A DNA stretch of 64,000 nucleotides from Niebla homalea (GCA_019925105.1 JAHGAU010000011.1:496001-560000), one strand, 5' to 3'. Positions 1-13,649 are shown, counted from the stretch's first letter. Made by a program: numbers and translations. Notes: generated by a model not told the origin, from the sequence alone.

Positions 1-1769
1 ATTATTTATATAAGCCTAAATCGGATATCTTAAACTTCTTATTCAGTTAAGCTTTTAAGTCGGTAATAATCCGTTTATTAATTTTTATTATTAAGATATT
101 ATTAATATATATAATAACGATAATATTGGTATCCGGGTTTAAGAATACGTTATAATTTTTATTAATATAACGGTAATTAAGTTTCTTAAGGAATATAAAA
201 AAATATTAATATTAAATCCGGGATAATTATTTAAGCTTATAAAGAGTTTTATTTAATAAATAAATATAACTTAAGTTATTATTAAAGCCCGTTAATTAAT
301 AAATATAAATCTTTTTAAGGACGTTATTATAAAAGAATATTAATTTAATATTAATTTACTTAATTTCCAGGTTATATATAACCGTTATAATAAAGAGGGC
401 CTTATAATTTATAAGCTTAGTAACCGTTATAAAAATATTCAAAAAGTCTAAATTTTCCTTTTATTGAAATCCACGGATTACTTATTTAACCTTATACCGG
501 GTAATATTACCGTTTAATTTACGTCTATACTTATAAACTTACTTATTATTTAATACGTTAATACTAGGAGGTAAATCTACCAGGATCCAGGTTTTATTCT
601 TTTTTAAGGACTTGACTTTATTTTCTATAGTAAACTCCCACTTTATCTTACGGTATACGTTCTTTACGGCTTATATATAAATTATAAACTCGGTATAATC
701 CGTAGGGATCGCGGTTATAAAATATATAAGTACTAGCTGAAAGCCGGCGGCTTAATAATTAAAGTCCCGGTTACGCCGGTGGCTTAAAGGTTATATTTTA
801 ACCATATAAACTGTCAGGGTTCAGGGGCGTTGGTAGCTCAGGAGTAGGCCCTACCGGGCCTATCCCGGGCCAAGCCCGGGGTTAATCTGGCAAGCAGGAG
901 TATTACCGACTGGGTATATTAGGGCCTTCGGCCCCTTTACTCTTATATTTCTGTACTTTAATATCTTTAATTATACGTAATATACCCTTTGCCTTTTAAT
1001 TACTTTAAAGGGGCTTATACTTTAACATTATATTAAAGTTAACCTATCTACGCCCTCGTAAGGAGTAACGAAGTAAAATAAAGGCTCTTATTAATAATAC
1101 TTACTAACAGCGGACGGTAAGCCGATAATTATTAACGGTATTAAATAGGCGGTAATTACGGTTAAAACGTACGGCGATTAATATCCGGACGGGCTATAAG
1201 AAAATATCAATAATTAAAACGGGAGGTTACGATAGCTTTAAATAGGTAGATATTAATTTTACTAAGCTATATAAAGAATCAATCCAAAAGGTTAAACCTT
1301 AATAAGGCGATTTAAAGGTTATAAATAAAGTAAACCTTAAAAATATTATAAATTCAATTAAAAATAAACCTATAAAAACTTATAGAATTTTTACTTATTA
1401 TTTACCTTTTTACTCCTTAGAACCTTTAATTAAAATATCTAGTTTTATACTTACTTTATAATATAAGGTATTTAATACCCGGAAGAAAAAATACTTTAAG
1501 GAGTACTCTATAATGTAGGGGAGCAATATTAAACCTTATTATAATATAAACTTTATTGTTTTACCCTATAATATTACCCTTATAATATAGGATCCGCTTA
1601 ACGGAAAAATTAAGAAATTTATCTTTTTCTTTTTTTTTTACTTACCTTTATTCCTTTTTAACCTTAATTTACCTTTTACTTACCTTTTATTTATTGAAAC
1701 TATAAATAATAAATTTTAATAATCCTTTCTATTAAAGGCTTTTACGTTAAAATATAATTTACAAAACGG
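1..1769. other. RIP-degraded AT-rich sequence, no intact gene
   Basis: Almost all of this stretch is TA/AA/TT-rich with very few CpA or TpG dinucleotides but many CpG, the pattern left by RIP. All frames are closed by frequent TAA/TAG. The exception is a GC-richer patch at about 740-940 with two GC hairpins, described separately. I see no recognisable protein domain and cannot assign the ancestral element, though the adjacent gag relic suggests LTR-retrotransposon DNA. Confidence 0.6.
820..935. repeat. GC-rich remnant with two hairpins (possible SINE or LTR remnant)
   Basis: This patch escaped most AT conversion. It has a perfect 7-bp stem (CCCGGGC/GCCCGGG, 864-870 with 874-880), a second stem (AGGCCC/GGGCCT, 846-851 with 856-861) and a third (GGGCC/GGCCC, 922-926 with 930-934). 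The string TAGCTCAGGAGT near 836-847 resembles a tRNA/SINE A-box. No convincing B-box follows, so a SINE origin is only a possibility; an LTR or structured repeat terminus is equally plausible. Confidence 0.3.
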
Positions 1770-2611
1770 TTTTTAAGGGGACCCCGATTAATTAATATTA
1801 TTTATCGAGGATAAGGCCTTTTCCCGGTAAAGTAAAAAAGATAAAAACCCGATAAATTACTTAATTATTAAGAACCCGGTTTCCGATAATAATTACGGGG
1901 GATATATAAATTATATTGCCCGCCGGCGTTATTATAAATTAAAAAGTATTACCTTAAAGGAATTAATTAAACGTACTTTATATTTTATAAAGATTTACGT
2001 TTATTTTATATTATTTAAAAGATTTAAGGAATTATTAAAGTAATTAAACCTTTTATATTAAGAACGTAACGTTAATATATAATACTATAAGGACATAAAC
2101 GATAAGGTATAAGTCCTTTAAATAGAATTAAACGATATTAAGAAAGACCTATAATTAAAGACGAACCGAATTATTTATTTATAATAGTAAAATTATAATA
2201 GCTTCCCTCCCCCGGAAGAGCTAAACCGTTTTAAGGCGTTAAAAATCTGTAACCGTAAATTGGAAAATTAGAACGTAAACATTACTATTAAGCTTAAAAA
2301 TCTTTAACGGAATAATTTAACCTTTTTACCTTACCGATTTATGGTATCCGTTACCCTTTATAAGAAACTTAAGTTAATTAAAATTAAGGATCCTAAACCC
2401 TTTATAGGGGAGGATTATAGTTAATACCGTTTCTTTAAATATTACGTTATTATTAAGCTCCGGATAAATAAGGATTAATATCCGATTATATAGGCTTAAG
2501 TCGATTATATTTTAATATTATTAAGTCTTAAAGTCTTCGAATAATTAAAAACGGAATATAACGATAATATTTTATTAAGCTTCTGAACCTTTAAGGAATT
2601 CTATCTTGAAA
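1770..2611 (+). pseudogene. Ty3/gypsy-type Gag relic, RIP-inactivated
   Basis: With in-frame TAA/TAG read as ancestral Gln, the + strand at about 2,340-2,611 follows the usual retrotransposon Gag layout: a K-x-x-DPKPF-x-GED segment, an aromatic stretch (YRFFKYYV), a hydrophobic helix (DYILILLSL) and a final TFKEFYLEM motif. This matches the retrotransposon gag family (capsid, assembles the virus-like particle). The frame stops abruptly at 2,611, where a different repeat begins, so the copy is truncated or interrupted. The upstream part (1,770-2,330) is probably the Gag N-terminus but is too degraded to align by eye. Confidence 0.5.
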
Positions 2612-2890
2612 TGTGAGGTGTAAGTTACTTTATTATTCTCTATATACAGAAGTGCGACTAAGTACTCCTGAATCCCGGCTACCCCAATTGGGTCTAGCTT
2701 CGGATTATATTTAATCTACCCGAGTACCGGGTAATTAATGTAAATACTTTTAACACTCCCCTTCGAGCTTTAATATATATTACTTATATCATTATCCATT
2801 TATAATACCATATTTTATTACTACTTTAAGTTTTAATTTTTATATAACGTATACCCCATTTAAGTGATGTTTTCTACAAGCTATTAAAGC
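2612..2890. repeat. LTR-like terminal sequence
   Basis: The sequence starting GTGAGGTGTAAGTTACT at about 2,616 recurs in inverted orientation at about 28,967-29,018, with roughly 40 of 46 positions matching and differences mostly of the C/T and G/A type. The abrupt junction with the upstream gag relic supports an element boundary here. It could be one end of the copia element whose pol pieces lie further right, or a separate solo LTR. The inverted relation of the two ends does not fit a simple LTR pair. Confidence 0.35.
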
Positions 2891-2989
2891 TCCCCTATAG
2901 CGGTGGTCTTTACTCCCCTGTAGCGGTGGTCTTTACTCCCCTATAGCGGTAATCTTTTGCTTCCTTATACTGTAGCGGTGGTCCTTTCG
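2891..2989 (+). repeat. Short tandem repeat, 23-bp unit
   Basis: A 23-bp unit beginning TCCCCTATAGCGGTGGTC is repeated twice head-to-tail (2,891 and 2,914), with a third, diverged unit from 2,937 and a partial one near 2,970. It lies just upstream of a segment (3,000-3,185) that is less AT-converted than its surroundings. Confidence 0.7.
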
Positions 2990-2999
2990 CGGTGAAATA

Positions 3000-3185
3000 C
3001 CTTTGGAAGATTATACTTATAGCCCTAAATATATGCCACTTACTCCCCTGAGTTATAAAGCCGGCGCAGCGACGGTAAGCTCCCCCTATATCTCAAATTA
3101 TCCTTTAGTAACCCCCGGGGTGCGTGATTTCGTCCGGGTATACTCCGGGGTAAGTATTGTTTTTTACGATTTACCCCCCTTTTAA
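3000..3185 (+). other. Less-mutated segment with a 60-codon open frame, probably not a gene
   Basis: This segment has higher GC and retains CpA/TpG compared with its neighbours. A 60-codon ATG frame is open, but the product shows no domain, signal or start context I recognise. It most likely is LTR or untranslated sequence of the surrounding retroelement that escaped heavy RIP. Confidence 0.3.
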
Positions 3186-3512
3186 AATTACCTTATATAT
3201 TAAATTTATATTAAAATATACTTTGAAGTAATTAATTTACGGATAAAACGGTCTAGTCTTATAATAAAAAACGTATATACTACATATATTAAAGAAAAAC
3301 GGATAATATTATTCAATAATTTATAAAGGGCTTATTAATTAAATTTAAAAGCCTAAGAATTTAAAAAAAACCTTAATAAAATTTTATTTTAAAAAGGAAG
3401 TTTAAGACTTATAATTTAATTAAAACGGATATTGTAAATATAAACTTTGTTTTTATTAAAAATTTTATCTTTATTAAACGAATTATACATCCAATTATAA
3501 TCCTTATTTAAA
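3186..3512 (+). mobile_element. Ty1/copia element, left piece, interrupted by LINE A
   Basis: AT-converted + strand sequence that would join 9,331 if LINE A and one target-duplication copy were removed. It has no motif of its own. It is assigned to the copia element because the sequence beyond the nested LINEs (27,248 onward) carries copia reverse transcriptase on the same strand. The assignment is inference from the insertion geometry. Confidence 0.35.
3497..3512. repeat. Target-site duplication, left copy, LINE A
   Basis: The 16-bp string ATAATCCTTATTTAAA occurs here and again at 9,315-9,330, exactly flanking the LINE. It is a perfect match, as expected for a target-primed reverse transcription insertion. 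Confidence 0.8.
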
Positions 3513-6500
3513 ATATCCTGTTTTTCTTATTATAATATATAGTTATGAAAATGGCGACGAATAACGGGACCACAGAGGTCAGAAACGATGCACGCGTATA
3601 TAACTTAAGTAATAGTGAGGATAATACCTTAAATACGATAAGCGGAAGCGGAATAATAATAAAAATAAAGGGGGAAGAAAAGTAAACGGCCTAGGTTAAT
3701 AGGAACGGTAATAAGTCATATAAATAACGCGATAAATATAAGATAAAAAAACCTTAAATCGAATAAAGAGTTTATGGTTAATAAGATATACGTAAAGGAA
3801 CGTATATAAGGTATAAAAATATTATTATAAAAAATAATAAATAAAAAGCGGAGGGGATAAGGACGGTACGCGGGGACGGATAAAGGGTAAACGGAGGTAT
3901 AAAAGGCTTTATTAAGTATATATAAATTGGGAGAAAGCTAAGTAAAGATAAAGAAATATTAAGTAAATAAAAATAAGCTATAAAAAGAAATAATTATTAA
4001 ATATATAAAGGAAAAATAAAAGGGAAAGAAATAATAAAGGCATTAAAAGGTTTCCTTATAATTATATAAAAAAATATTACGTTAAAAACCTGGCCGATAT
4101 TATAAATTAAGTTACGGGGAATAAAAGACTTTTACGTAAATATAAGGAAAAATTTAAAAGAATTAAAAAAATTATATAGAGCTTAAAAAGGGGTAATAAA
4201 AGTGCTAGCGAATAAAGGTAAAAAGAAATAAAAAGAATATATACGAAGTAAAGGAGCGACGGGGAAGACTTTAAGGAAAGGAGCGGGGATAAGCTGGGTA
4301 GTAAGGGTTATAAGGGCGGTACCGGTATTAATAATAAAGGAAATAAGGATAAAAAAAAAGGCAATAATATTAAAAAAAACGAGGATAATAATTATATAAT
4401 TATTGGGCGAGGAGGAAAGGAGTATAATGGTAAAGGAGAATTTATTATAATTAATAAAGGCGTTTAAAGTAACGGGAAAGCCATTAATAAAATAGATTAT
4501 TACGGTATATAAGCTATAAAATAGGGATATTTTCCTTAATATAACCTTATTAAAAATGAGGGAGGGGCTAAAGAAATTAAAGGGATAAACCGGTAAAAAA
4601 GGGTATAAAACGGTAAAGATATTAAGGTAATCCTTCGTTATTATAGTAAATAAGATATATTTAATAAGGTTTATAAAGGAGGAAGGAAAAATTACTTTAA
4701 AACGGATAAAGAAGGAGAATACGGTTTTTTATTTTAACTTAAAAATTATTAATTATAGTCTCCTTTTTATAATAAAGAAATTAAACGCCTTTAATTATAT
4801 AAAGAGATATTCTATAGTTATTTTAAGCGTAATATTAATAAGGATATATAACGATATCCTTAATAAAAAGGTAATAAAGGGTAAGTCCCTTAAATTAATA
4901 AGACCTTAAAATTAAATAACGGATATTTATTAATGCTTTAAATATTAAAGGTACGGGTATATTATTACGAGGTACCTTAATAGTATAAAATACGCGGTAT
5001 ATATTAAAGGATATAATACGTATAAATACGTTAACTTAATAATAAAAAGCTTAATAAAAAATATATTAAAATACGCGGCGTATAATAATAATAACTATTT
5101 AACGTAAGACTTATAATATACGGTAAAAGTGAAAAAAACTTAATATAAGGAAACTAGAATAATAATTAAAATTTAACGTTATAATTTATATAAATTTAGA
5201 CCGGTAAAATAACCAAAAATAATCTTAAAATATAAACGGAGCCTATTAAACGGGGAAAAATAAAACGTAATAACCAATAACGTAAAAAAAAGGAAACTTA
5301 TAATAATATTAATCTTTAAAACCGGCCGTCCGATTAAGATTATAATTATAATAAAAAGATTAAAATAAATAACGTTTAACTTTAAAAAAAAAAAACTATT
5401 TATATAAATAAAAGTTAATAAAAAAAGCTTAACGAACGTTAATATCTAATATATTTACGCTTTTAAAAGTAATATAATATAATATACATAAAGAAATAAT
5501 TAAAGTTATAATATTAATATTTAAATTTAAAAAGGTAAAGGATATCGATATTATAACGATATAAAAATTATTATATAGTCTATATATTTACTCTTTAATT
5601 AACTTAAAAGATAATTTTTACTTAACCTTTAAGAATAATAAAATAACGCGGATATACTTCTTTATTAATAAAAGGCTAAATGTAAATAGTTAAAACGTTA
5701 CTTATTACAGAGGGAACCTATATATATTCCGGATTATATAAGAGAAGGATATTAAGGGTATTTTAAATATTTATAATACATATAATCCGTTACCGGTTAA
5801 TAAAAAAAAACTTTTTACGATTCTATTACTTAAGGATATTATAATTATACTTAATAAATACCTTTTAATAAAGGATTTTAATCTTTATTATATTTAATAA
5901 AATAAGGATAATTATACAATTAATTATATTGAATTTAAGGAACTATTAATAGTTATTATCTAATTTAACCTTATATTATTAACGTTAAAAAAGGTTATTA
6001 TATAAGAAAACCGTAAACTTAGAATTATAATTAATTCAATATTTAACTCGGAAAATATTATTAACTCAATTATAATATACGGACCTTAAAAGGACCTAAA
6101 ATACGGTTTAAATTATATCCTAATAAAAATAACCTTAAATTAATTTATTAATATAACTTTGTTTTTACCGTTTAAACGAATATAAAAAATAATTAAGATA
6201 TTAAAATATTAATAAAAACGGTAAAAATAATATTTTAATTAATGAAACTTCCTTAACTCGATAATAAAAAATAAATTAACCGTTTTATAAAACGGATAAT
6301 AAAGGCTTTAAATAAAGTAATTAACGTTATAATCTTAATAATAAAATTATTTTAAAGAGTTAAAATTTATTAAAATAAAAAATATATAAAAGCGATTATA
6401 AAAATAAAAACGCTTATAAAATAAGTTATTAAATATAGGAATTAAAAGATGCTTTAATAATTAAAAGAAACTTTAAAAGAAAAAAAGAAAATTATCCGGA

Positions 6501-9314
6501 AAATTAAATAAATATATTTCCGGGTTATAATATATAATTTAGTGGTTTCCTTTTATAATATTTAAAAGTTAATAAAATATAATAAAAAACAGAATAAGAA
6601 ATTTAAATTTATCTTTAAGTTTTTACCTTTAAAAAGACCAAACGGTACGGTAATAAATACTTTTAACGGTAAAATTAAGGCTTTTAAAAAGGCGTTTTTT
6701 CCCCCGTTACCGGAAGTTAACTTAATAAATATTAATAATATAGTATATCTTAAATTAATAATAATAAGTAAAATAATAACTTAAAAAATAATAATTAAAA
6801 CAATTAATAAACCGAAGAAGGATAAAGCCCCCAGACCCAACGGTATATTAAATAGGTTCCTATTTATAATAACGTTATTATTTGGAAAGGTTTTTATTTA
6901 CTTATTTTAAACTTATTTTAATATAAAATATTATTTTTATAAATTTAAAAAGGGCAAAACGATCATCCTTAAAAAGCCGGTTAAGTTAGATTATTTAAAA
7001 GTAAAGTTATATAAACCTATAATATTCCTTTATACGTTAAGGAAGGCTTTAAAGACGGTAATTATAAAGATTTTAAGTAATTACGTAGAAAAATATAGGT
7101 TACTCTTTAATTAATAAATAAAAATAAAAAAAAAACGGTTAACGGAAACGGCTCTTAAAAACTTAATCAATAACGTATATATAATATAAAATTATAGGAA
7201 GAAATATATCGTAAGTTTTCTTTCCTTAAATATTATAAAGGTATTTAATAAAATAAATTATTAAAGGTTATTATATAATTTACGGAAAAAAGGGGTCCTA
7301 TTTTTCCTTATAAATTAAATAGAGAATTTCTTAAATAATTAAGTAACGTTAATTAACTTAAAATAAAAAATAAATATAATAAAGCCCGTAATAATAAGGA
7401 TTCTTTAAGGATTATTTATTTCTTTAATTTTATTTCTGTTCTTTAATAGCCCGCTTATTAAAGACTTAATAAAGCTAAAATAAAAGATTTAAATAAAAAG
7501 CTTTATTAATAATATTTATTTTTTAGCCTATAATACGTTTATTTATATAAATTATTTAAAGTTAAAATAAACCTATAAAGTTTACCTATAATAAATAAAA
7601 ATATATAAAGTTTAATTTACTTTATATAAGTATAAGTTCATTTATATAATAAAGAGTTTAAAGTTATATAATATAATAATTATAATAGACTTAAGTAATA
7701 TAACGGTAAAACTGGAAATTAGTATTAAAGTATTTAATTTATAAATTGATGGGAAATTGGATTAAAAAGATTATATAAAAAAGGTTTAGAAAAAGATAAT
7801 TTTATAAAAAAAAAATTTTATTTACCTTATAACGTTAACGTAAAAAACTACCTTATAGAAAATTAAAACTATTTATTAAGTAGTTATAAAGTTTACGATA
7901 ACGTATACGGTAATTATTTAATACGTATTTAAAGGTACGCTTAAATATAGGAAAAAGCTTATCCGGTAATTATAGAAAATTTAAAATTAATATTTAAAAA
8001 TAATAAGTAAAGTATATAAAGTAATTCCCGTTCTAATATTAAAATCCGAGGTTTTTATATTATTAATAAAGTTAACCTTAAATTAAATAATTATTTAAGT
8101 AAAACTTAAAAAGGGTATAAACTTAATTACGTTAATAGGAAACGAACGTATTTATTAAAATTATAAAAGGCCTTAAATAAGAAAACGTAAAAAAGCGGTA
8201 TTTACCCCCCCCACGGAAGTTAAACTAAAGTAAATTAAAAAAGAAATTGACCTAACTTATATTTAAGAAGTTAATATAAAAGTATATAAACTTTTATTTA
8301 AAGTAAAAACGGCAGAAAAAAAGAAAACCGTAAAGGTAAAATTAATAACGATTACCCTATAAACTATAAAGAAATAAATAAAACGTTAACGTAAATATAA
8401 AGAATTAATCCTTTAAAAACGATAATATCCGGCGTTAAATAATAATAAAATTATTAATAAGCATTTCCGGTATTATAAGATTATAAAAGAAGGTAATAAC
8501 GTATTAATAATTTAACTCCGGATAAGTAAAAAAGCTTGATTTACTTCCTTTTTATTATATACGTTAATAACCAGATTAATATTAATTATAAGTATAAATA
8601 ATAAAAGTAAGACGTTATATACGTATTAATCTCCTATTTATTATTTAAGGAGCTTAAACCGGGATTAATTAAAAAATAAGGATTAATAATTATTATTAAA
8701 TATTTATTAATAAAAAAAATATTAAAGCGGCCGTTAAATTTATAATAATTACGGGCTTATTATTATAGTTTAATTTAATTAAAGAAATAGAAAAAATAAT
8801 TAAAAATTTAATTAAGAAACCTCGCCGTTAACCCGGGGATAAAAAGTAATAACGGAAAAACTATACTTAATAAAAGGCTAAAAGGGCTATAAATATTAAG
8901 GCGGTATAAAAAGTAATATTATATTAATCGGTAAAATTATATAAATAAAGTAATAATAATATACGTATCGGTAAAGACATTTAATAATATAATTAAAATT
9001 CTGAAATTTTAATATTAAATAAACCCGTAAAATAACGGAAGAATAATAAATTTAAAAATAACCCTTAAATAGATTCAGTTATAATATTATAGGTTTTCTT
9101 AAAAAAAATATATAAATAAATTTTTACTCTTTAAATAGCCGTAAATACTTTTAACCCTTAAGACGTAAATAAAGGCTGGGTAAATACCGGTTTTTATTTT
9201 TAACGTTATAGATATCGGGTTTTTTACGGTTATTAATAAGGTTAAATAGCCGAGTATTAGGGAACGCCGGAATTAGCTTAGCTAGATCCGTAATATAAAT
9301 CAATCAATCAATCA
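3513..9314 (+). mobile_element. LINE copy A (Tad/I-like non-LTR retrotransposon), RIP-inactivated
   Basis: About 5.8 kb on the + strand, starting with a short leader and ATGGCGACGAATAACGGG near 3,550 and ending in a (TCAA)n tail at 9,299-9,316. ORF1 (gag-like) occupies roughly 3,550-5,300 and ORF2 the rest: endonuclease, reverse transcriptase, then a long C-terminal region. The reverse-transcriptase FADD-box equivalent at about 7,502-7,528 reads FINNIYFLAY. Both catalytic Asp are Asn, as G-to-A changes would give. Gln codons are TAA/TAG throughout. No frame is open, so the copy is dead. It is homologous along its length to copies B, C and D. Confidence 0.85.
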
Positions 9315-9330
9315 ATAATCCTTATTTAAA
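9315..9330. repeat. Target-site duplication, right copy, LINE A
   Basis: Perfect 16-bp repeat of 3,497-3,512, directly after the (TCAA)n tail of LINE A. Confidence 0.8.
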
Positions 9331-9801
9331 GAATAACTTTATTAGATTTTTAAAGTTTAACGGTTAAAGACTTAGAGATTAATTATAGTTCAAAATATAA
9401 ATAATAAATTAAGAATTTAATTAAAAATAACCCCGGTTTTATGTATCTTAATAAACCGTATAATGTATTATTAAATCTATTCTTTTTCTTAATTTTATCA
9501 ATCCGTCATAAAAATAAATCATTATACCCTTTAACTTTATTATCTTTTAAAACGATCCCGGAACTTATTAAGCTTAAAATCTATTAAAAAAATAAAAATA
9601 AATAAGTATACCCGGAAAAGTTAAGAGTTAATAGAAAATAATAAATATAATTCCCTTAAAGAAAATAATACTTAAGTCTTAATCATATAAAATTAAATCT
9701 CCGTTAATATAATAATATTATAAGGATAATAAGTTTATATACTGAAATGTAAAATTAATAATAAGATTATTTACTGTAAGGCCTAATAAGTAATACGTAA
9801 T
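9331..9801 (+). mobile_element. Ty1/copia element, middle piece between LINE A and LINE D
   Basis: AT-converted sequence lying between two LINE insertions. Read with stops as Gln, the + strand gives a long Lys/Asn/Ile-rich frame continuous with the copia pol that resumes at 27,248. No diagnostic motif is visible in this 470-bp piece, so it rests on position and orientation. It would belong to the part of Gag-Pol before the reverse transcriptase. Confidence 0.35.
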
Positions 9802-9813
9802 TTTAAATAATAT
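9802..9813. repeat. Target-site duplication, left copy, LINE D
   Basis: The 12-bp string TTTAAATAATAT occurs here and at 27,236-27,247, bracketing LINE D and everything nested in it. The left copy abuts the inverted (ATTG)n tail. Confidence 0.75.
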
Positions 9814-12800
9814 TGATTGATTGATTGATTTATATTATGGGTCTAGTTAAGTTAATTCCGGCGTTCTTTAATACGCGGCTTTTTAACCTTACTAATAACC
9901 GTAAAAACCTGATACTTATAACGTTAAAGCAAAAACCGGCGTTTATTAAGTTTTTACCCTTTATTTTTTAAAGTAAAAGATATTAACGGCCGTTTAAAGA
10001 ATAATAATTTATTTATATACTTCTTATATTTTAACTCCCTTAAAAAAATCCGTAATATTATAACCGTATCCTTATAAAGGTTATCCTTAAATTTATTACT
10101 TTTTTATACCTTTATATATTTATATTGCTTTAATCTTACGTAATACCTTTAAATATTCTTATTAATATTTACGTATTTAATATATATTTTTTTTATATTA
10201 TTATTGTCGTTAACTCTTTTAAGGACTTTTAATAAACGTTTATTATTATATTTTTACGGCTATAGAAAATGCTTTCCAGTTTATATAATTAACGTAACCG
10301 GTTTCCGCTCCTTTTTTTTTTCCTTAATTAATAATAAGCCTTCTCCGTAAAATCTTTAATAATTTTATTTATCTTTATAACGAGGTTAAACTATAATAAT
10401 AATCCGGTAAATATTATAAACTTAACGGTTATTTAAATATTTTACTTTATAAATAATATTTGGCGGTAATTATAAATATTAACTTTTATAATAAATTTTA
10501 ACTTAATTTTTATAAATAAAGGATAAGAAATAAGGATATATATAATATCCTATTTCTTTTATTTATATTTATATTTAACGTTTATCCGACCCCCGGTATA
10601 TATAATAAATAAGAAGTAAATTAAACCGTTTTTATCCGTCTGGAGTTAAATCGTTAATACGTTATTACCCTTCCTTATAATATTATAATAATAGAGATAT
10701 TTATTAATAATCTTTTTATCGTTAAAAGTTAAATAATAATAACCTTAAAATATAAAGTCCTTATATTTTTATTAATGTTTAATTTACTTTATTATAATTT
10801 ATAAGGTAATCGCTATAACCTTTATTCTTTAAATCCTTTTAATCTTAATTTCTTTTACGCTTAACGGGAGTTTATACTTATTTAAGTTAATTTCCAGGAT
10901 ATTAATAAGGTTAACTTCCTTCTTAACTTATTTTTATTTTATTTTAAAAAAAAAAATAAATATCTTTAGTTTATTCTTTTTAACTTTAAGCTTATTAAGA
11001 TTTTAGCGGATCCGTCCGTTTCTTATTATTATAATTAAATATATATATCTTTTTAATTTTATTTAAGTAATTATTTAATTTAATAAAACCTTAATTAATA
11101 ATATAAAAACCTTAAACTTTAATACCGGGATAAGGATTACTTTATAAGTACCATTAATTACTTTTAAATACCAATTCTGGACTTTCTATAATATTTAAAT
11201 AAACTTTTTCTTATATCCCGGAGTACCCTTAAATATATATTAAATAACTATAATATATATTATAGTTAACTTTATTATAGCTTAATAAGTAATTTAAGCC
11301 TTTTATAACGTAACTTTCTATATTAATACGGCGAGATAAATTAAACCCTTTTCCTATAAAGTTATTTTCTTTTAAACTTTTTTTATATAATCCTTTTAAT
11401 TAAACTTTTTATCTATTTAAAAATTAAAGACTTTAATATTAATATCCGGCTTTACCGTAATTTTATTTAAGTTTACTATAATTATTATATTATATAACTT
11501 TAAACTCTTAATTATATAGATAAGTTTATACTTATATAGTATAAATTAAACCCCGTAAATTTTCACTTATTGAAAATAGACTTTATAAGTTTATTTTAAT
11601 TCTAAATAATTTATATATATAAAGGTATTATAAGTTAAAAGGTAAATATTATTAATAAAGTTTTTAACTTGGATTTTCTATCTTAACTTAATAAACTCTT
11701 TAATTAATAAACCGTTAAAGAATAAGAATAATATAAAGGAAATAGGCGATCTTTAAGGAATCCCCGTTATAATGGGCTTTATTAAGCTTATTTTTTATTC
11801 CAAGTTAATTAATATAGCTTAATCGCTTAAGAAACTCTTTATTTACTTAATTAAGAAAAGTAATATCCCCTTTTTCTTTAAGTTATATAGGAATCTTTGG
11901 TAATTTACCTTATTAAAAATACTTATAATATTAAGAAAAAGAAAACTTATAATATATTTCTTCCTATAACCTTATATTATATATATATTATTGATTAATC
12001 CTTTAAGGGTTATTTTTATTAATTAATTTTTCTTTATTCTTATTTATTAATCGGAAAGAAGTTTATAGTTCTTTATATAATTATTAAGGATCTTTATTAT
12101 TATTATTTTTAAGGTTTTCCTTAATGTATATAAAAATATAATAAGTCTATAAAACTTTATTTTAAAATAATCCGGTTTAATAAGCTTCTTAAGGATAATC
12201 ATTTTTATTTCCTTAAACTTATATAAGTAATAACCGACGTCGAAATATACTTAAAAGAGATAAATAAAAACCTTTTTAAATAATAAAATTATTATTACCA
12301 GGAATCTATTAAGAATCCTATTTAATTTTAAGGCTTTATTTTTCTTTAATTTATTAATCGCCTTAATTATTATATCTTATATTATTATTTTATTTATTAA
12401 TACGGAATCGGGATATATAATATTATCGATATTATTTAGGTTAACTTTTAACGGAGGAAGGAAAAATGCTTTTTTAAGGGCTTTAATCTTACCGTTAAAG
12501 GTATTAATTAATATATTATCGGGTTTCTTAAAGGGCGGGAATTTAAAGATAAACTTTAATTTCTTATTTTATTTTTTATTATACTTTATTAACTTTTAAA
12601 TATTATAAAATAAAATTATTAAGTTATATACCGTAAACCGAAAGTATATTTACTTAATTTTCTTAATAATCCTTTCCTTTTCTTCTTAAATAATCCTTAA
12701 TTAATTAAGTATTTCCTAGTTTTTATACTTAAAAGCCTATTTAATATACCTTTTTACCTTTATAATTACGGTTATATACTTTTCGTTTTAATAGGTTTTA

Positions 12801-13649
12801 ACTCTTTAAGAAAGTTTTATTATTAAAATAATCTTATTAATTATTTTATTTAATATTTTTATTATTCGCTTTATAAAGAAATCGATCCGGTTTTTATTAT
12901 TTAATTAAAGGAAGTCCGTAAATTATATTATTATTTCCTCCGTTTTTATATAAACCTTTACTTTTTTAACCGTTTTCTACGTTTTCCTTACCGGTAATAA
13001 TATAATTATATTAACGGTTTAATTTAAAGTTATTTATATCGGTATATAATCCGAGTTATTTTAAGTCTTTTTATAACTTATATATTATAATTGCGCCGGT
13101 AACCTTTTCCGTATTAAAAACTAGATTAATCATTATTTTAAACTTATAACTTTCTTATATAATAGTTTTTTATAATATTAATAATAAAAGGTTAGCTTAA
13201 GTAATAATTATTAATAAGTTATCCGATTTAACGTAATTTATCATATATCCTTTTTCATTTTATATATAGTAATATAAGTTAAAGTCTTTAAGCAATATAT
13301 ACTTACTTAAAGTAATTAAGATTTCTTTAAGTAATAATATTATATAAGGTCCTTTTTTATTAACCGGCGGCGGGTTATATATATTATAAATATTAAGGTT
13401 GCCCTTTAAGTCCCCTTTTCTTATAATATAGAATATATAAAGGTTTTTATTATAATAAGTAATATCTTAGTTATTTACGTTAAACCGCTTATTTATAAAA
13501 AAGTATATTCTGGTTATTTTATCCCCTTTAAAGGCTAAATAAAACCCCTTTCCCGGGTTAATGGACAAATATATATATAGGCTATACGGTAATTCCTATA
13601 TTGTTATAACGTTAACGTCCTTAACTTCTTTAAACTTAAATATCGGTAT
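9814..13649 (-). mobile_element. LINE copy D, 3' portion (minus strand), split by LINE B
   Basis: The (ATTGATTG) run at about 9,812-9,830 is the reverse complement of the (TCAA)n LINE tail. The sequence to its right is the reverse complement of the ORF2 3' part of copies A and C. It breaks at 13,649 and resumes at 25,263 on the same strand. The two pieces total about 5.8 kb, the length of a full copy. It is RIP-inactivated throughout. Confidence 0.85.
13638..13649. repeat. Target-site duplication, left copy, LINE B
   Basis: The 12-bp string AAATATCGGTAT is repeated at 25,263-25,274. In uninterrupted copies (for example C near 18,451-18,462, same strand sense as D's coding strand) this string occurs once in continuous sequence, confirming that B landed inside D. 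Confidence 0.8.

Noticed and set aside
836..910. tRNA gene
   Set aside because: Only an A-box-like string is present; no acceptor stem, anticodon arm or T-loop can be folded.
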